Below, piece after piece: positions 16,718 through 24,678 of a stretch of 64,000 bases of DNA (its first letter is position 1; each line of letters starts with the position of its first letter). The position numbers were made by a program, and so were the translations under genes. Origin of the DNA: CAYOPZ01 sp964406005 (GTDB lineage Bacteria > Bacteroidota > Bacteroidia > Bacteroidales > SM23-62); NCBI GenBank assembly GCA_964406005.1, contig CAYOPZ010000005.1, positions 1 through 64,000 on the forward strand, given 5' to 3'. The notes beneath the pieces were generated by a model. That model was not told the DNA's origin. It was given only the letters and a program-made list of their open reading frames with translations, and did not search any database.

Positions 16718-18895
16718 ATGCAAAGGAACAAAGGAAATAAACTGATCGTGATTGCGGAAGACAGTCTTACGCAGGCAGAAAAAATCAGGTATACTCTTGA
16801 GAACAAAGGGTTCAGGGTGGCTTGCGGAAAAAATGGCAGGGATGCCTTAAGGATTATTGAAGAAAAAGTTCCCGACCTGGTTATCTCGGATATAATCATG
16901 CCTGAAATGGATGGCTTTGAATTATGCAGGAGCATCAAAACAAAAAGCCGTCTGCAAGGAATTCCGGTTATCCTTCTGACATCACTGGCACATACGGAAG
17001 ACGTGCTGAAAGGTCTGGAGAGCGGTGCCGATAATTATATCATCAAGCCTTTCAGTGATGAACAACTTGTTACGCGCATAGAGACCATTCTTTCAGATGA
17101 TGAAAATGCAGGAAAGGAGAAAAGGATACAGGAGCAAATCGACATTCTGTTCGAAGGGAAAAAGTACCTCCTGAATTCAACCAAAATCCAGATCCTCAAC
17201 ATGCTGCTTACGACCTACGAGGGAGCCGTACAAAAAACCAGGAAACTGGAGGAAACCCAGTCTGTACTGAATGAACTGCGAAACTCACTGGAAAGCAAAA
17301 TCAGTGAAAAGACCAGGGATCTGCATCGGAAAATTCAGGAAAGGCAATCCATAGAATCTGCCATAAGGGAATCCGAGAAAAAGTATCGCAACCTTGTGGA
17401 GAATGCCATTACCGGAGTATTCAGCCTGACCCTGGAGGGGCAGATTGTGTTTGTCAACGAGGCAATGTTAAACCTCCTGGGTAAGGATCCGGGAACAAAG
17501 ACGGAAAATCATTCCATACGATCATTCTTCAAACAAACTGCTGAATTTGAAAAATTCCTGGAGCTGATCAGGAAGCAGGGCCGGATTGTCGATTTTGAAT
17601 CGGAGCTTGTGACAATAAAGGGTGAATCAAAAAGTGTGATCATCAATGCACGCCTGAAAGAAGACGGTATTTCAGGCATTCTGCTGGACATTACGGAACG
17701 GAAAAAAATAATCGAACAGGAACAGAAATATCAGGCAGAATTAAAGACTGCAAAAGAGATGGCTGAGGAATCGGATCGCCTTAAAACAGCATTTTTATCC
17801 AATATGTCCCACGAAATCAGGACTCCGCTCAATGCAATATCGGGATTTTCATGCCTGTTGTCCGATCCTCATCTGAGGAGAGAAAACAAAGAAGACTATA
17901 TTGAACGCATTACCGATGGTTGCGATACCCTGCTAAACCTTGTAAACAACATCCTTGATCTGGCTAAACTGGAAGCAGGAATAATAAAGCTTAACAAAAG
18001 AAAATGCAGGCTGAATAAACTGCTCGAGACGATTTATTCACTCCATTTAAGGTCAAGGGAGAAAATTGAAAGAAGCTCCCTTTCCTTCAAACTGTCGAAA
18101 GCAAATTCCGATGAAGACTTTACAATACTGGCAGATACCGACAGAATATTGCAGGTATTGTCAAATCTGCTTGATAATGCATTCAAATTTACCGAAAACG
18201 GATCGATTGATTTCGGATATGAAATTAAAGACGACCGGTTAATGTTTTTTGTCCGGGATACCGGACCGGGCATAAATGCCCAGCAGAAGAAAATAATTTT
18301 CGAACGTTTCAGAAAAGCAGAGGAAACAGAGACAAAACTGTACGGGGGAGCAGGACTGGGCCTGGCAATATGCAAAAAACTTGTTGAATTGATGGAAGGC
18401 GAAATAAGGGTGGAATCCGAACCCGGCCGGGGAACCTCATTCTCTTTCACAATACCCTTTATACCTGCAGCGGTTGAAAAAGAAACCGGAAAAAAGGAAG
18501 AAGCACCTGCTTCCAGACGATCCCTGAAAGGCAGGAAAGTACTTGTTGCTGAAGACAACCAGTTGAATTATAATTTAATTGAAGCATTCCTGGCGGGGAC
18601 CGACCTGGATGTTGTCTGGGTTAAGAACGGAAAGGAAGCCCTGGATTATTGCAAATCACCCGCTGATGCGGACATGATACTGATGGACCTGCGTATGCCG
18701 GTGATGGATGGATTTCAGGCGACAGAGCAAATAAGAAGCTTTAATGAGGACATCCCGGTTGTAGCCGTAACTGCATATACCATCAGGGAAGAACAGGAAA
18801 AAGCGGAAAGCCTGGGATTTACGGATTACCTTACAAAACCGGTCAACCGGGAGATATTGCTGCAAACAATACACAAATATATTTACAGTGGATAA
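16718..18895 (+). CDS. REC-PAS-histidine kinase-REC hybrid
   Basis: 725 residues from the ATG at 16718; an upstream in-frame TTG (16685) lies inside the preceding gene and would add only 11 residues. REC (about 5-120; IAEDSLTQAE, SDIIMPEMDG, KPF), the conserved post-REC module (KYLLNSTKIQILNMLL), coiled coil (about 185-225), PAS (about 220-335), HisKA with MSHEIRTPLN (His365), HATPase_c (about 465-590; DTGPGI, GAGLGLAI) and REC (about 605-722; MDLRMPVMDG, TKPV). Cytosolic, and intact at every phosphorelay residue I can check. It starts 14 bases after the previous kinase, and its TAA stop abuts the ATG of the SpoIIE-like phosphatase, so the genes are probably cotranscribed. Confidence 0.93.
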   Translation: MQRNKGNKLIVIAEDSLTQAEKIRYTLENKGFRVACGKNGRDALRIIEEKVPDLVISDIIMPEMDGFELCRSIKTKSRLQGIPVILLTSLAHTEDVLKGLESGADNYIIKPFSDEQLVTRIETILSDDENAGKEKRIQEQIDILFEGKKYLLNSTKIQILNMLLTTYEGAVQKTRKLEETQSVLNELRNSLESKISEKTRDLHRKIQERQSIESAIRESEKKYRNLVENAITGVFSLTLEGQIVFVNEAMLNLLGKDPGTKTENHSIRSFFKQTAEFEKFLELIRKQGRIVDFESELVTIKGESKSVIINARLKEDGISGILLDITERKKIIEQEQKYQAELKTAKEMAEESDRLKTAFLSNMSHEIRTPLNAISGFSCLLSDPHLRRENKEDYIERITDGCDTLLNLVNNILDLAKLEAGIIKLNKRKCRLNKLLETIYSLHLRSREKIERSSLSFKLSKANSDEDFTILADTDRILQVLSNLLDNAFKFTENGSIDFGYEIKDDRLMFFVRDTGPGINAQQKKIIFERFRKAEETETKLYGGAGLGLAICKKLVELMEGEIRVESEPGRGTSFSFTIPFIPAAVEKETGKKEEAPASRRSLKGRKVLVAEDNQLNYNLIEAFLAGTDLDVVWVKNGKEALDYCKSPADADMILMDLRMPVMDGFQATEQIRSFNEDIPVVAVTAYTIREEQEKAESLGFTDYLTKPVNREILLQTIHKYIYSG

Positions 18896-19846
18896 ATGAA
18901 GAAACAGATCAGGAAAGAAAGCTCAGGCAACGGAAATTTCCGGAAGCTGTTGGACGAAAAACAAACGGAGATCAGGAAATTGACCGAAGAAATCAATCAT
19001 CAGCAGGAAGCCATCGAATCACAGAAAGAGGTGATTGAAACACAACGTGATGTGGCCATTAAACAAAGGGATGAAATTATATTTCAGAAAAAGGAGATCA
19101 CCTCCAGTATCAGATATGCGGAACGTATTCAGAAGGCATTGCTGCCGACAGATGAAGTATTTGCAGGGTCTTTTAAGGATCATTTCATTATGTACAGGCC
19201 AAGGGATATTGTCAGCGGGGATTTTTACTGGATAACAAATAAAGGCGGCAGGATCATTCTGGCCGCTGCAGATTGTACGGGACACGGAGTCCCGGGTGGC
19301 TTTATGAGTATCATGGGCATATCATTTTTAAATGAGATCGTTGAAAACCTTGGAATTATCCAACCCGGGGAAGTCCTGAATGAAATAAGAGACAAGGTGA
19401 TCCACACATTCAGCCGGGCGGGGAAGAAAGCAGAAGCAATGGATGGTATGGATATCGCTGTTATCTCATATGAACCCCGGGATCAGGTCCTGCAGTATGC
19501 AGGTGCATTAAACCCGGTGTTTGTAATCAGGGACGGAGCCATTCATGAACTGACCGCAGACAGGATGCCTGTCGGATATTATTCCGGTACGGTCATACCG
19601 TTTGCCAATATTGAAATGGCGATACAGCCTGATGACTCGGTCTATTTGTTTTCAGACGGATATGTAGACCAGTTCGGCTGGAGGACCGATACAAAATATA
19701 AAATGAAGAATTTTAGACGTCTGTTGCTGGATATTCAACAGGTACCAATGAGGGCGCAGAAGGTTCTGCTGGAAAATGAGCTCGATAACTGGAAGGGAGA
19801 AATGGAACAGCTGGATGACATCATGGTTATCGGGTTACAGATCTGA
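18896..19846 (+). CDS. SpoIIE-type PP2C serine/threonine phosphatase with coiled coil
   Basis: 316 residues. The N-terminal third (about 10-75) is a charged coiled coil rich in Gln/Glu. Residues about 78-315 are a PPM/SpoIIE phosphatase domain: YAERIQKALLP, the metal-binding SGDFYW and AADCTGHGVPGG motifs, MDGMD, and a late SDGYVDQFG. Such enzymes dephosphorylate Ser/Thr proteins, often STAS-domain anti-anti-sigma factors, but no STAS or anti-sigma gene is in view. It has no receiver of its own, so control probably comes through the coiled coil and the adjacent hybrid kinases (inference). It begins at the base after the previous stop and is 24 bases before the next kinase. Confidence 0.92.
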   Translation: MKKQIRKESSGNGNFRKLLDEKQTEIRKLTEEINHQQEAIESQKEVIETQRDVAIKQRDEIIFQKKEITSSIRYAERIQKALLPTDEVFAGSFKDHFIMYRPRDIVSGDFYWITNKGGRIILAAADCTGHGVPGGFMSIMGISFLNEIVENLGIIQPGEVLNEIRDKVIHTFSRAGKKAEAMDGMDIAVISYEPRDQVLQYAGALNPVFVIRDGAIHELTADRMPVGYYSGTVIPFANIEMAIQPDDSVYLFSDGYVDQFGWRTDTKYKMKNFRRLLLDIQQVPMRAQKVLLENELDNWKGEMEQLDDIMVIGLQI

Positions 19847-19870
19847 ACTGCACCGGCCTTTTATAAAAGA

Positions 19871-22060
19871 ATGAAGGAAAAAACAGATAAGCGGATTGTA
19901 ATTGCAGAAGACAGCCTTACCCAGGCAATGAAACTGAAAGGTATCCTTGAAAATGCCGGGTTTGCCGTTTACCACGGAGCCGATGGGAAACAGGCCTTGT
20001 CACTTGTTTATGAAATCACACCGGTGATCGTTATTTCAGATATAGTAATGCCGGAAATGGATGGATTCGAACTCTGCAGGAAGATCAAGGAAGATGAAAG
20101 CCTCTGCAGGATTCCTGTTATTCTTCTCACATCCCTGTCCGAACTGTCAGATGTCATCAAAGGGCTGGAATGCGGTACGGATTCATATATTATGAAACCT
20201 TTTTCGGAACAATACCTTTTATCAAGGGTGAACCATGTACTGGAAAACAGCAGCCTGAAACCGGTAAAGAGTATCCCCAAAGGATTGAACATAAAATTCG
20301 GCGGACACGAATTCCAGATCCGTTCCGATCCGTTACAGATTTTAAACCTGTTGATCTCAACATATGATGCTGCTATTCAAAAGAATATTGAACTCGCTGA
20401 AAGAGAGAAAGAACTGATCTTGTTTAACCAGACCCTGCAGCAAAAGGTCGAGGAACGAAAACGCGAACTGACCGTTCAGCTGGAAGAGAAAATAAAAGCT
20501 GAGGAAATCCTTAAAAAATCGGAAGAGAAATACAGGGAACTGGTCGATACCGCACTGATCGGAATTTATATCTCAACCGTTGAAGGAAAATTATTATTTG
20601 CCAATGAAGCTTTCAGGGATATGCTTGATTACAGTTCATTTGATGAGTTATATTCAATGAATACAAGTGATCTGTATAAAAATCCGGACAGCAGAAATCT
20701 GTTTATAGGCAGACTTCTTAAGGAAGGCAGGGTTCCCGACTTCGAGACAGAATTGATAACGAAGAATGGTTCAACAAAACATGTATTGCTGAATGCAACC
20801 CTGGAAGGGGATATCCTTTCAGGAATGATCCTGGATATCAGCGACAGGAAAGCAGCCGAACAGAGAATGAAGAACTATCAAAAGGAATTGCTGCAGGCAA
20901 AACAAAAGGCGGAACAATCAGAAAAACTTAAAACAGCATTTCTTGCAAATATGTCAAATGAGATCCTCACTCCCATAAACTCGCTGGTAGGGTTTACAGA
21001 CCTCCTGACCAGGCCTGGTCTCAGTGCTGAAAGTCAGGCAAAATATTCCGGGCAAATCAACGAAAGCGGGAATCAATTGCTGAACCTGATAGACAACATT
21101 ATTGATATTGCAAAATTCGAATCCGGTGAGGTTACCATTAAACTGACAGATTGCAGGATCAATAATTTATTGCTGGATCTCTATGCCTATTTTGAGAAGC
21201 GATTGCATGAAACCGGAAAGGACCAGGTGAGCCTTTTTCTCAAGAGGGCCAACAAGGATAATGATTTTACCATATTAACCGAACCGTACAGGTTGAAGAA
21301 GGTACTGTCAAACCTGTTAAACAATGCAATCAAATTTACAGAGACCGGAGCGGTCGAATTTGGATATAACATTGTACATGAAGAAGAAAATAATGACGGT
21401 TCCCTTATTCAGTTCTTCATCAAGGATACCGGCAGCGGCATTTCACAGGATAAACTTACCATGATTTTCGACCGTTTCCGCCGGAATGATGAAACCTATA
21501 CCAAACTCTCCGAAGGAGCAGGATTAGGTCTCCCCGTTTCAAAAGCATACGTAGAACTTCTCGGCGGGAAGATATGGACGAAATCAGAGATTGATTCGGG
21601 CACGGAATTCTATTTCAATCTTCCCTATACACCGGTAAAGCCTGATGAAGGATTCGAAGCAGATGTTGAAGTGCCCGTCAGTACGCAAAACTGGGAAAAC
21701 AAAAAAATCCTGATAGCAGAAGATATTGAAAGCAACTGGCGGTACCTGGAGGCCATACTGCAGAAGACAAAAGCCAGTCTGATCAGGGTGGAAAACGGCA
21801 GGCAGGCCATTGAAGCATTCAAGCAGCATCGTGATATCGACATAATCCTTATGGACCTCAGGATGCCGGTCATGTCGGGATATGATGCGACCATTGAAAT
21901 AAAGAAAATGAACAGGGATATTCCCATAATTGTTCAGACAGCCTTTGCCCGGGACGAGGACAAGGAAAAAATCCTGGAGACCGGATGTGACAGCTACATT
22001 GTCAAACCGGTAAATAATGAGGTGCTCCTTGATCTCCTCGGCCGCTTTATAAAAAAATAG
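19871..22060 (+). CDS. REC-PAS-kinase-REC hybrid lacking the phospho-acceptor histidine
   Basis: 729 residues with the same layout as the kinase at 16718: REC (about 6-120; IAEDSLTQAM, SDIVMPEMDG, KPF), the post-REC module (FQIRSDPLQILNLLI), coiled coil, PAS (about 215-330), HisKA-like region (about 353-418), HATPase_c (about 465-590; DTGSGI, GAGLGL) and REC (about 610-727; MDLRMPVMSG, KPV). The H box reads MSNEILTPIN: residue 363 is Asn (codon AAT, 20957-20959) where the paralogs have His. Autophosphorylation by the usual route should be impossible, yet the ATPase and both receivers look intact. It may be a pseudokinase scaffold, a partner that phosphorylates other kinases in trans, or a pure receiver-controlled output. 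It follows the phosphatase by 24 bases. Confidence 0.92.
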   Translation: MKEKTDKRIVIAEDSLTQAMKLKGILENAGFAVYHGADGKQALSLVYEITPVIVISDIVMPEMDGFELCRKIKEDESLCRIPVILLTSLSELSDVIKGLECGTDSYIMKPFSEQYLLSRVNHVLENSSLKPVKSIPKGLNIKFGGHEFQIRSDPLQILNLLISTYDAAIQKNIELAEREKELILFNQTLQQKVEERKRELTVQLEEKIKAEEILKKSEEKYRELVDTALIGIYISTVEGKLLFANEAFRDMLDYSSFDELYSMNTSDLYKNPDSRNLFIGRLLKEGRVPDFETELITKNGSTKHVLLNATLEGDILSGMILDISDRKAAEQRMKNYQKELLQAKQKAEQSEKLKTAFLANMSNEILTPINSLVGFTDLLTRPGLSAESQAKYSGQINESGNQLLNLIDNIIDIAKFESGEVTIKLTDCRINNLLLDLYAYFEKRLHETGKDQVSLFLKRANKDNDFTILTEPYRLKKVLSNLLNNAIKFTETGAVEFGYNIVHEEENNDGSLIQFFIKDTGSGISQDKLTMIFDRFRRNDETYTKLSEGAGLGLPVSKAYVELLGGKIWTKSEIDSGTEFYFNLPYTPVKPDEGFEADVEVPVSTQNWENKKILIAEDIESNWRYLEAILQKTKASLIRVENGRQAIEAFKQHRDIDIILMDLRMPVMSGYDATIEIKKMNRDIPIIVQTAFARDEDKEKILETGCDSYIVKPVNNEVLLDLLGRFIKK

Positions 22061-22242
22061 ACAGGAGTTCAATACAAGCCGTTGCCGGTGGAAATCTGTT
22101 AAAAACGGTTCTACCTTCAGGATATTTTCCGGATTGATCTTAATCGCCCTTCCATTTAAACCATCCCGGGAAGGGGGAAATTACCAGTAAATTTATTAAC
22201 TTCAGGTTTCAGTGGCTTTTGCCGGGTTAACTTTACATTGAC

Positions 22243-22869
22243 ATGTCGACAATTCTCATTATAGATGATCACCCTGTTGTAAGAAGAGGATTGCGGGAAA
22301 TACTTGAAGAATTGTCCGTTGATATCCGGATAATTGAAGCCGGTACGGCAATTGACGGGTTACGAATAATCAGGGAATCGGATATTGATATTGTTTTACT
22401 GGATATTAATCTTCCCGGCAGAAGCGGTCTTGATATGCTGAAAGATATAAGAAAGATCAAGGCAGAAACCAAGGTTCTGATAATCAGTATGTATCCGGTG
22501 GACCAATACGCAGTCCGTGCACTTAAATCCGGTGCAAAGGGATATGTTACCAAGGAAAGTGCACCCGATGAATTGCTTGCTGCGGTCGACAGGATACTGA
22601 AGGGAGGAAGATACATTACACAATCCATAGCTGAGCATATAGTCGATAATCTTGAGAGTAAAGGCCCCCTGCACCGTTCTCTTTCAGACAGGGAGTTTGA
22701 GGTAATGATCCACCTGGCAAAAGGAAAAAGCATCAGGGTAATTGCCGAAACACTGGCATTGAGTGAAAAAACCGTCAGTACCTACCGCAAGAGAATTCTT
22801 GAGAAAATGCAAATGCATTCAAATGTTGAACTCGCCAGGTATGCCCTGCAGTATAAACTCATTGAATAG
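22243..22869 (+). CDS. NarL/FixJ-family response regulator with LuxR HTH
   Basis: 208 residues. REC at about 1-120 (IIDDHPVVRRGL, LLDINLPGRSG, KES) and a C-terminal LuxR-type helix-turn-helix at about 142-205 (LSDREFEVM, GKSIRVIAETLALSEKTVSTYRKRI). It is a DNA-binding transcription factor activated by phosphorylation. The HisKA_3 kinase at 31-4926 is the type that normally partners NarL regulators and is the only one in the window, so the cluster appears bracketed by a kinase/regulator pair (inference). A 182-base gap separates it from the last hybrid kinase; TAACTTTA at 22228-22235 is a weak candidate -7 element, so it may be transcribed separately. Confidence 0.93.
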   Translation: MSTILIIDDHPVVRRGLREILEELSVDIRIIEAGTAIDGLRIIRESDIDIVLLDINLPGRSGLDMLKDIRKIKAETKVLIISMYPVDQYAVRALKSGAKGYVTKESAPDELLAAVDRILKGGRYITQSIAEHIVDNLESKGPLHRSLSDREFEVMIHLAKGKSIRVIAETLALSEKTVSTYRKRILEKMQMHSNVELARYALQYKLIE

Positions 22870-22909
22870 AAACTCAGGAATCTGGCAATTTTGTACGGCG
22901 GTGGTTAAA

Positions 22910-23704
22910 TCAGGAAGCAGACCTGATCCTTCTGGCTCTCCGGTGTATTTTCTTCCTTATCTTTTCATATGAGGGAGGCGGACCGGTACGGAGTTCCCTG
23001 CCGTCGATGAATATCCCGTCGGATATCCCCCATTCCTCGAACACCTCCCTGTCAAGTGTATCGTACCGGGTAAGTTCAACCTTCCCTTCGAACTGCCCGG
23101 ATGCTCTCAGGGTCCTTTCATAAGCCAGGTTCATTGCGGGACACCAGCCGTTCTTTAGCAAGGTGATGTCTACAACGCCTTTTCCCTTTGAAGGTTTCTT
23201 CTTTGGCTTGACAAACCGCGGAGGGACGGCATCCTCACGGAACGGCTTCCAGACCAGGCGCATCATCCCGTTTTTATCCACAACCCTGTAACCCTGTTTC
23301 CTGAACCAGGAGGCCTTCATCCAGACAGGTATGCCAAGGCCCCATGCAGCCAGCCCGGCGGCCCCCAGTTCCCTGCAATCCTCCTCGGCAGCCCTGAGAA
23401 GCGCCTTACCCATTCCCTTGTTCTGAAAATTGCCCCTGCCTTCCTTATGCCCGTGAACCCATATGCACAATACCACGTACAGGTCGCTCCCCCGGAACAT
23501 GGAGTGTTCGACGGGCAGGTATTGTATCATGCCTCCGATCACACCCTTCCCGTCCTGTGCGAATTTCACCCTGACACCCTTGTCCTTCATGCGTTCATAC
23601 CACTTTTGTTTGTGATCGCCGGCTTCTTTAATATCTTCAGACCAGTCCTCCAGGCAACAGAAATACAGTTTTTCGTTTTCAGGTGTGATGTCGATTATCT
23701 TCAT
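22910..23704 (-). CDS. GNAT acetyltransferase with YoaP-like C-terminal domain
   Basis: 264 residues. The N-terminal half (about 1-150) is a GNAT fold, with the acetyl-CoA loop region NKGMGKALLRAAEEDCRELG. The C-terminal half (about 160-262) resembles the thioredoxin-like YoaP extension seen in some GNAT proteins, with a Cys in NGWCPAMN and a basic tail. The substrate is unknown. It is convergent with the NarL regulator (40 bases between stops) and has no operon partner. ATG at 23704. Confidence 0.75.
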   Translation of the reverse strand: MKIIDITPENEKLYFCCLEDWSEDIKEAGDHKQKWYERMKDKGVRVKFAQDGKGVIGGMIQYLPVEHSMFRGSDLYVVLCIWVHGHKEGRGNFQNKGMGKALLRAAEEDCRELGAAGLAAWGLGIPVWMKASWFRKQGYRVVDKNGMMRLVWKPFREDAVPPRFVKPKKKPSKGKGVVDITLLKNGWCPAMNLAYERTLRASGQFEGKVELTRYDTLDREVFEEWGISDGIFIDGRELRTGPPPSYEKIRKKIHRRARRIRSAS

Positions 23705-23763
23705 GGCGGGATTTTTATGTTAAAGTTAGGAAATTAAACCGGCCGGGCTTGAAAACAGAGATA

Positions 23764-23771
23764 TATATTTG
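23764..23771 (+). promoter_or_regulatory. Candidate -7 promoter element (TATATTTG)
   Basis: An exact match to the Bacteroidota sigma-ABfr -7 consensus TAnnTTTG, 53 bases before the start of the secreted lipoprotein gene. I see no well-spaced -33 TTTG. Confidence 0.45.
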
Positions 23772-23823
23772 CAACCATCAACTTAGCAATTAAGTCTATA
23801 TAAAAGACCAAATAATACAAACA

Positions 23824-24678
23824 ATGAAGAATATACCGTCACTTATATTAATTTCCCTGTTACAGGTTGTTTCATGCACTGAGGATGACCCTCTCCCGTT
23901 AAAAGGGGGAATAACAGACCATGAGTGTATCGACCTTTCGGCAATTCCCGACCAGTGGACAGAAAAGGCAAAAGAAACATTGCATATAGCATACGGACAT
24001 ACTTCCCACGGAAGCCAGATCACAACAGGAATGACCGGGCTGGCCGGCTTCAAGGGGGATAAATATGCCTGGAACAACGGCGGGGCAGACGGAGCCCTCG
24101 ACCTGCATGATTACGCCATGAGCGGCGACCTCGGAAACCCGGACTTCACCAACTGGGAACAGGAAACAAGAACATACCTTGCGGCCAATACGGATGTTAA
24201 CGTGATAATATGGTCGTGGTGCGGACAGGTATCATCAGCCACCGAAGAAAATATAAATACATACCTTGGCCTTATGACAGGACTTGAAGAGAATTTCCCG
24301 GATGTCACCTTTGTATATATGACCGGTCACCTCGACGGGACCGGTCCGGCGGGGAACCTGCACATCAGGAATGAACAGATAAGGGATTACTGCAGGATAA
24401 ACGAAAAATTTCTTTACGACTTCGCCGATATCGAATCGTATGATCCCGACGGCAACCATTACCTGGATAAAAACGCCAACGACGGCTGCTACTACGACAG
24501 TGATAACGACGGCAGCCCCGATGCCAACTGGGCCATCGACTGGCAGGATTCACATGCAGAGGGTGTCGACTGGTATAGCTGCAGCTCGGCACACAGCCAG
24601 CCCCTCAACGCCAATATGAAGGCATATGCTGCCTGGCACCTGTGGGCGAGGATAGCGGGGTGGAATCCTACTTTATAA
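23824..24678 (+). CDS. Secreted lipoprotein of unknown function, possibly SGNH-hydrolase-like
   Basis: 284 residues with a lipoprotein signal (hydrophobic residues 4-16, lipobox VVSC, Cys18), so it is probably on the cell surface or in the periplasm. The mature part has alternating strand/helix patterns with HIAYGHTSHGSQ early, VIIWSWCGQ in the middle, YMTGHLDG, and a late SSAHSQPLNANMKAYAAWH. The order of small-residue and His blocks recalls SGNH/GDSL-like esterases, but I cannot identify a catalytic Ser with confidence. An Asp/Asn-rich stretch (about 205-235; DPDGNHY, DSDNDGSPD) resembles calcium-binding loops. It is convergent with the DUF5916 gene and overlaps it by 11 bases. Function unassigned. 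Confidence 0.7.
   Translation: MKNIPSLILISLLQVVSCTEDDPLPLKGGITDHECIDLSAIPDQWTEKAKETLHIAYGHTSHGSQITTGMTGLAGFKGDKYAWNNGGADGALDLHDYAMSGDLGNPDFTNWEQETRTYLAANTDVNVIIWSWCGQVSSATEENINTYLGLMTGLEENFPDVTFVYMTGHLDGTGPAGNLHIRNEQIRDYCRINEKFLYDFADIESYDPDGNHYLDKNANDGCYYDSDNDGSPDANWAIDWQDSHAEGVDWYSCSSAHSQPLNANMKAYAAWHLWARIAGWNPTL

Noticed and set aside
22147..22175. CCCTTCC/GGAAGGG hairpin after the third hybrid kinase
   Set aside because: It has no T-tract and a mixed loop; too weak to list as a terminator.
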